Positions 58,337 to 64,000 of a DNA stretch of 64,000 bases are shown here, one piece after another. How positions within the stretch are numbered: position 1 is the stretch's first letter; every line of letters begins with the position of its first letter. The stretch lies in the NCBI RefSeq assembly GCF_012432095.1, contig NC_081173.1, positions 24,941,247 to 25,005,246 of the forward strand, read 5' to 3'. The position numbers and the translations under genes are program-made. Below the pieces are notes generated by a model. It had not been told where the DNA came from. It did not search any database and saw nothing but the letters and a program-made list of their open reading frames with translations. This DNA comes from Onychostoma macrolepis (Eukaryota > Chordata > Actinopteri > Cypriniformes > Cyprinidae).

Positions 58337-59094
58337 AGGAATTGTTCTCCCAAAAATGAAAATGTACTCACCCTCAGTCCATCCAAGGTGTAGATGAGTT
58401 TGTTTCTTCATCGTTACAGATTTAGCAGGAGAAAAATAGCATCACATCACTTGCTCACCAATGGATTAGATGGGTTTAAAAACATCATAATAATTCACAA
58501 GTAATCCACATAACTTTAACATCTTATGAATTGAAAAGCTATGTGTTTGTGAGAAACAAATCCATCATTAAGGTGTTTTAACTTTAAACTGCAGTTTTCT
58601 GGGTCCATAATACATAATGCTTTTTCCAGTGAAAAAGTCCAGCCCCTGTTATCTCTCACATCCAAATCCACTCACATATTTATGGACTGTTTTTGCTTGT
58701 AAACAGTGCTTGATCTGCACATATTTCTCTCCTAATCCAGACAAGATGACTTTTTCAGTGAAGAAAGCAATATTATGAATAGAGAACTCATATTTTAACC
58801 AGAAGCAAAGATTTGACTTTAAAAATGTCTTCATGATGGATTTGTTTGTTTTTTTTACAAACACACAGCTTTTTACTTCATAAGATGTTAATTGATGGAC
58901 TGGATTTGTGTAGATTACTTATGGATTATTGTGATGTTTTCGTCAGCTCTCATTCTGACGGCACCCATTCACTGCCAAAGATCCATTGGTGAGCAAGTCA
59001 TGTAATGCTAAATTACTCTAAATCTGTTGAAACAAATTTTGGATGGCCTGACACTACGTTTTAGCAAATTTTCATTTTTGGAAGAACTACTTAC
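58337..59094. mobile_element. Full-length T2-like TTAA MITE
   Basis: The left end AGGAATTGTTCTCCCAAAAA follows TTCA (decayed TTAA). The right end TCATTTTTGGAAGAACTACT precedes TTAA at 59095-59098. The internal CACTTGCTCACCAATGGATT on the left pairs with AGATCCATTGGTGAGCAAGT on the right, and AAAACATCATAATAATTCAC pairs with GGATTATTGTGATGTTTT. About 758 bp. A second copy's right half is at 51838-52107. Confidence 0.8.
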
Positions 59095-60394
59095 TTAACA
59101 TTTTAACACCAGGACACCTGCTCCTGTTCCTTACAGAACTGTAGTTCATACTGTTTTGGTGAAGTCCATCAGGAAAAGGGAAACTTACAGAAGGCAAATA
59201 ATTACCAGTGCAATTTCACACGTCTGTTGGCAAAGACCCACGAGTGACGTTTTCATTATGGCATCAGTGTGCACTTCCACACAAAAGCTTTCAAGTACAA
59301 TACATTTTTCAGGTTGAGCTTGTGATGCCAAAGGTGAAAATCACCCCTTGATTTACTCACATAGTGGTACGCCAGCCTCTCAAAATTGTCTCTCTTGTCT
59401 TTTAAGGCCTGAGGTTTAAGTCCCCATATTTGAGCAGGGAGAGTATTGCCACAGTAATGCTGGATAATAATGGATTATACATGAAGACGTTAAATGCTGT
59501 GTACAATGACAAGATCAGATTTGAATGTTTCCATGATATAATCACAGTTGGTGGATTACATCACATCTTGACAAAGAACAAGACGTTGTAGGCCATAGTG
59601 ACTTTCTGAACTTGTCGTCTTTGTTTTAAAACTGACATTTGATTAAATACCACACTTAAAATTCATACTAATGTTCCATTATGTGTTACCATATTATTAT
59701 AAGGCAAATTTAGAATGGTTAAAAGAGACCAGATTACACCTAAACCTCCTTGAATTAATGTCCATTTTGCATCCCGGCATACCTTCTACAGATCTTACAC
59801 CTTTTAGACAGTTTTCAAAATGCAGAAAGTGCAAAGTGGAAGAAGAAAACTGGATGTGGTAATACTGCTGGACCAGAAGGAAAATCTATAATAATACAAA
59901 CAGGAATGTTTTGGACCATTCAGCAGAGCAGAATTAGAAAACGTTTGAGGACAGACAGACATACTGACAGTTAAATTATTAGAGGATGTTTTTTATGCAT
60001 CCATCTTGGCGTTACTTGGCCCAGCTACGGCTCCAAAACCATCCAGTTTACATAAAGCTGAAGCGATCCATGTGCAAAAACAAAACAAATGTTTAACAAA
60101 GATAAACAGACATCCGAAGATTCATCTCAATCCTCCATCGAGGCAGTTGGCACGTTGATTGAGTTTAGTCATTGGCCTATAACACTGTTTTTGCTTCTTG
60201 AAATTTTAAAATCTTCAAGACTGCCATTCCAGAGGGTTTCATATAGTGGTCCATTGGCCATTAGTGACTCCTAAAGCTCATCGTTTTGTACCGCAGGCCA
60301 AACCTCTGTGGTTTAACCCCACTCACCTCGACCCCGGCTCTTCTGCCGGCCGATTGGCTGTTGGGTGTGTCAGTCAATGATGCTTTCAGTCCAT

Positions 60395-60525
60395 TTAAAG
60401 AGTGGCCAAGATCCGTGAGAATGAGATGATGACGGTGAAAGCGGTCTGGCCCACCCCAAACACCAGAGCTTCAAGAGGAGCCATGTCCTTCCCTGCCACA
60501 CGGTACACACCTGCCACTGCTGCAC
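60395..60525 (-). CDS. tmem170b: tmem170b last coding exon
   Basis: The minus-strand exon starts after CTCCTGTCTCAG| (acceptor 60526-60527) with two bases of a split codon, then 42 codons to a TAA at 60395-60397. The peptide AAVAGVYRVAGKDMAPLEAL continues VFGVGQTAFTVIISFSRI and ends LATL. This is the C-terminus of the TMEM170 family: last transmembrane segment plus the conserved GKxMxPxEAL and SFxRILATL motifs. The V-A-G-V-Y-R-V-A-G-K form and FSRILATL favour TMEM170B over TMEM170A. TMEM170 proteins are small three-pass membrane proteins implicated in endoplasmic-reticulum and nuclear-envelope shape (170A) and Wnt signalling (170B). Upstream exons were not found between 60526 and 64000 and are expected at higher coordinates. 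Confidence 0.93.
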
Positions 60526-60529
60526 CTGA

Positions 60530-61330
60530 GACAGGAGACATCAACATTCACATATAAATAGATAGCAAAGACTGTAGACAAACATTGATGTTGGCTTGAG
60601 AAACCCTAGTCTGAAATGTTAAGCTTAAAGATAGACAGATAGATACATAGATAGTGTATCATGTTTATTTGTTCTTTGTTCTGAGGATTTAAAAAGAAAC
60701 ATCTGAGGCAAAGTTAATAATTAAATAACACATAACCTCCAAGAGACCATCAGGTCTACTGAGCCATGAAAGGGCAATATGTAAATGATAAAACCTTTCT
60801 CTGGGAAATCACATCTGAAACTGAAATAGAGATGTTTTTGTGACTGTTGCAAAATCGACATCAGTTTTGCAGCCTTAAGAGTTTAAAAGTTCAATTAAAA
60901 CAACAAATATGTTCCACTAAATTTCTACTTTAAAAAAATAATAGGAAAATATTATGTAATATGCTTGTAAATATTGACTCTCAGACTAATTCAAAATTCA
61001 GACTGGCAAAGAACAGCAGCAGATACCAGATTAGAAAAATGGTTGTTTCAATAAATGTTCTAGGATGGGAGATCTACATAAAATTAAAGAATATGAAATA
61101 TGATCAGTTTAATGCAAATCCTGGAAGGATGAATGTGCTCTCAAGGTCCTGTTTGGGAGTCTTACTAATATAAAATAAAAGACTTACGCTAAGGATCTCT
61201 AGACTGGGTAGCACTTTAGCCATTCATTCATTCAAGTCATTCATGTTCTCCAAGCAGACGTCTGACAGTTATTAAATGTTTTAGTGACATGATTCAGTGT
61301 GTTTGTCCAAAAGCCTGAGTGTAGGTTAAT
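60530..61330 (-). other. tmem170b: tmem170b intron, nothing else recognised
   Basis: AT-rich with a short GATA-type run at 60629-60655. No exon of tmem170b recognised. Confidence 0.5.
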
Positions 61331-61333
61331 GTA

Positions 61334-62867
61334 CAGTATCTCACAGAAGTGAGTACACCCCTCACATTTTTGTAAATATTTTATTATATCTTTTCATGTG
61401 ACAACACTGAAGAAATGACACTTTGCTGCAATGTAAAGTAGTGAGTGTACAGCTTGTATAACAGTGTAAATTTGCTGTCCCCTCAAAATAACTCATACAC
61501 AGCCATTAATGTCTAAACCGCTGGCCACAAAAGTGAGTACACCCCTAAGTGAAAATGTCCAAATTGGGCCCAATTAGCCATTTTCTCTCTCAGGTGTCAT
61601 GTGACTCGTTAGTGTTACAAAGTCTCAGGTGTGAATGGGGAGCAGGTGTGTTAAATTTGGTGTTATCTCTCTCACTCTCTCATACTGGTCACTGGAAGTT
61701 CATCATGGCACCTCATGGCAAAGAACTCTCTTAGGGTCTGAAAAAAAGAATTGTTGCTCTACATAAAGATGGTGTAGGCTATAAGAAGATTGCCAAGACC
61801 CTGAAACTGAGTTGCAGCACGGTGGCCAAGACCATACAATGGTTTAACAGGACAGGTTCCACTCAGAACAGGCCTTGCCATGATCGACCAAAGAAGTTGA
61901 GTGCACATGCTCAGCGTCATATCCAGAGGTTGTGTTTGGGAAATAGACGTATGAGTGCTGCCAGCATTGCTGCAGAGGTTGAAGGCTTGGGGGTTCAGCC
62001 TGTCAATGCTCAGACCATACGCCGCACACTACATCAAATTGGTTTGCATGGCTGTTGTCCCAGAAGGAAGCCTCTTCTAAAGATGATGCATAAGAAAGCC
62101 CGCAAACAGTTTGCTGAAGACAAGCAGACTAAGGACATGGATTACTGGAACCATGTCCTGTGGTCTGATGAGACCAAGATAAATTTATTTGGTTCAGATG
62201 GTGCCAAGCATGTGTGGCGGCAACCAGGTGAGGAGTACAAAGACAAGTGTGTCTTGCCTACAGTCAAGCATGGTGGTGGGAGAGTCATGGTCTGGGGCTG
62301 CATGAGTGCTGCCGGCACTGGGGAGCTACAGTTCATTGAGGGAACCATGAATGCCAACATGTACTGTGACATACTGAAGCAGAGCATGATTCCCTCCCTT
62401 CTATTCCAACATGATAACGACTCCAAACACACCTCCGACATGACCACTGCCTTGCTAAAGAAGCTTGCGCATCTGTGGGGCATCCTCAAACGGAAGGTGG
62501 AGGAGCGCAAGGTCTCTAACATCCACCAGCTCCATGATGTCGTCATGGAGAAGTGGAAGAGGACTCCAGTGGCAACCTGTGAAGCTCTGGTGGAAAATAA
62601 TGGTGGCCACACAAAATATTGACACTTTGGGCCCAATTTGGACATTTTCAATTAGGGGTGTACTCACTTTTGTGACCAGCGGTTTAGACATTAATGGCTG
62701 TGTGTTGAGTTATTTTGAGGGGACAGCAAATTTACACTGTTATACAAGCTGTACACTCACTACTTTACATTGTAGCAAAGTGTCATTTCTTCAGTGTTGT
62801 CACATGGAAAGATATAATAAAATATTTACAAAAATGTGAGGGGTGTACTCACTTCAGTGAGACACTG
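61334..62867 (+). mobile_element. Tc1/mariner element with long IR/DR-type inverted repeats
   Basis: 1534 bp, flanked by TA on both sides (61332-61333 and 62868-62869). The inverted repeats are about 240 bp (61334 to about 61575; about 62627-62867), beginning CAGTATCTCACAGAAGTGAG. Within each arm AGTGAGTACACCCCT occurs twice, near the tip (61349) and near the inner end (61531). This is the IR/DR layout known from Sleeping Beauty-type fish Tc1 elements, where the paired repeats bind transposase. The transposase gene is broken, but the ends look intact. Confidence 0.93.
61705..62622 (+). pseudogene. Tc1 DD34E transposase, inactivated
   Basis: The frame starts MAPHGKELS and meets a TAG at 61732-61734 (codon 10), then stays open to a TGA at 62620. 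It has the paired-like DNA-binding region (KIAKTLKLSCSTVAKTIQWF and SAASIAAEVEGLGVQPVNAQ), the first catalytic Asp in LWSDETKINLFG (Asp 155) and the second in FQHDNDSKHTS (Asp 237). The segment that should carry the third residue, a Glu in an NPIE-type motif before LWGILKRKVEE, is deleted between LLKKL and AHLWG (about 62463), in frame. A second in-frame deletion precedes ENNGGHTKY near the C-terminus. Length is about 305 codons against about 340 for intact family members. The copy cannot catalyse transposition but could be moved by an intact relative. Confidence 0.9.
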
Positions 62868-62869
62868 TA

Positions 62870-64000
62870 TATGTAAACCGCTGTGTGTGACAGGTGTGTG
62901 TCACACACAATGTGTGTGATGTGGCTCTCAGTTAATGTTTCTCTCTCTATCTATCTTTCTCTCTCTCTGCAAAATCCATATTAATAATAAAGCAGGCCAC
63001 TGGGAATGGGCACTACAGTGTACAGCTATATATAAATGGAGTCAAACTCCATTTGTGTCTGACTTGAGAACAGCTAACAGCTAGTTCACTGACACCCTGC
63101 CCAATCTTAAAACATCTTTAACTTATTACATTATAAAGATGCACCAAAATTTTGGCAGCCAATAAAAATTCATTCAAAAATACATTTTCAGTTTCAGCCA
63201 AAATAGTTATGAAATTATGAAATTAAAATTAGGTCCCTCAGCTCAACTGGGAAGCGAACCAATCACCGCTCCCTCTTTACTACTAGTTACAGCACAAAAT
63301 AAAAATGAATGAACATCAGAAGGTATGTTGAAGGAAACAGTACAGCTTACTGAACTGATTCATGTCTCTTGTAATCGCACAATCAGTGCTTCGACCGCAG
63401 AAATATGTCAATCACACATAATATTTACCTCATGAAAGCCAATTAATGTCCATAACCTCAACAGCCAGCTAGAAAAAAATAACTCTAGAGAACAGCATTT
63501 TGCTAAATATATACACTATAATACATATTATATTTTTACTGCACCTATGGTCTTCATTATGCAATGTATATCTGTCACAAAATAAAGTTTTTAATACGGC
63601 CATCGTTTAAATGTTACCAAAATAAATGTTAACAATATATCATTAAAGAGTTGCATCTTATGTGCAGTTTAAAATTTTATATACAAGTTTTATTTGAGTG
63701 TTGGTTATTATATAAACTTTATTTACAGTTTTGCATTAAAAAAAATGCGTAAAAAAAAAACATTTTGGTGCATCACTAATTATAATGCATTTTATTAATC
63801 ACATTAAAAATCACTACAAAATCCTTAGTAACTGTCTAGAAATCTCTCAGAACTCACTAGCATCATGCACAAGCAAACACAACTCAGTTTTACTTCAGAA
63901 AATGTAAAATTCTAGTATATTTAGACATTTTAAATATTTCCTAGCCTCATTTTGTCAGCAGAAAAAGTGTTTTCAGAATTGAGAAAAAAAATAAGAAATT
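62870..64000. other. AT-rich stretch, nothing recognised
   Basis: Short GTGTGTGA palindromic strings near 62883-62920 and a CT-rich run near 62941-62970. No exon of tmem170b, repeat terminus or RNA gene was recognised. It presumably continues the tmem170b intron. Confidence 0.4.

Larger units (their letters stand above)
54560..60394 (-). other. tmem170b: Putative tmem170b 3' UTR
   Basis: Inferred from the absence of other exons and from a minus-strand AATAAA at 54583-54588, followed about 20-30 bases later by a GT-rich stretch (GTTGCCTTGTTGTC), the arrangement of a polyadenylation site. This would give a 3' UTR of nearly 6 kb; long 3' UTRs are known for this gene in mammals. Closer AATAAA motifs exist on the minus strand, so shorter forms are possible. 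A TTAA MITE at 58337-59094 lies inside. Frames such as 54863-55321 (plus) have no domain. Confidence 0.35.

Noticed and set aside
62142..62651. 169-codon minus-strand open frame
   Set aside because: Antisense shadow of the Tc1 transposase.

Overview
This window looks like nuclear DNA of a teleost fish, most likely a cyprinid. It is AT-rich, coding density is very low, and dinucleotide and tetranucleotide microsatellites are common. Short non-autonomous DNA transposons crowd the non-coding DNA, including hAT-like elements with 8-bp target duplications, TTAA-flanked T2/Kolobok-like elements, and a Tc1 copy with long inverted repeats. LINE and tRNA-derived SINE tails are also present. The host genes are vertebrate and split by long introns. 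None of the long open frames is an intact single-exon gene.

Three host loci can be supported, all on the minus strand. (1) The 5' end of hivep1: a CpG-rich promoter at about 30.5-31.4 kb, a first exon ending in a strong splice donor at 30588, and a second exon at 26955-27116. The second exon carries the start codon and an N-terminus beginning MPRTKQ, as I remember it for HIVEP1. Positions 1-26954 would then be a large intron, and the giant coding exon lies outside the window. (2) The last coding exon of tmem170b (60395-60525), which ends SFSRILATL and is followed by what may be a 3' UTR of nearly 6 kb reaching about 54.56 kb. In mammals TMEM170B and HIVEP1 are near neighbours (TMEM170B-ADTRP-HIVEP1), so the two assignments support each other. 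(3) Between them, where ADTRP would be expected on the opposite strand, there is a set of minus-strand exon candidates at 53.6, 49.7, 43.8 and possibly 36.3 kb. They have clean splice sites and matching phases, and their peptides do not match any family I can name. This is the best candidate in the window for something undescribed.

Layout. 0-9 kb: hivep1 intron with a THAP-like exon fragment at 1.4 kb, two fields of highly diverged local tandem repeats (3.9-4.9 kb and 5.76-8.3 kb), a TATA-bearing GC-rich block at 5.3-5.7 kb, and a 1.4-kb TTAA-flanked Kolobok-like element (6408-7807) still carrying a spliced THAP-domain exon. 9-27 kb: intron with many MITEs and possible regulatory blocks (paired CACGTG at 22.4 kb, an RFX-type X-box at 14.08 kb). 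27-31.5 kb: hivep1 exons 2 and 1, with a degraded LINE 3' end and an AT-rich minisatellite in intron 1, then the CpG island. 31.5-54 kb: intergenic or unnamed-gene DNA with perfect-TSD hAT MITEs, a nested LINE-in-MITE insertion (34000-35887), a second palindromic X-box at 39.9 kb, and the unnamed exons. 54.5-60.5 kb: tmem170b 3' UTR and last exon. 61334-62867: a dead Tc1 element with IR/DR-type termini. 62.9-64 kb: AT-rich DNA with no recognised feature.

All calls are by eye. Repeat boundaries are firm where a target duplication is stated and approximate otherwise.
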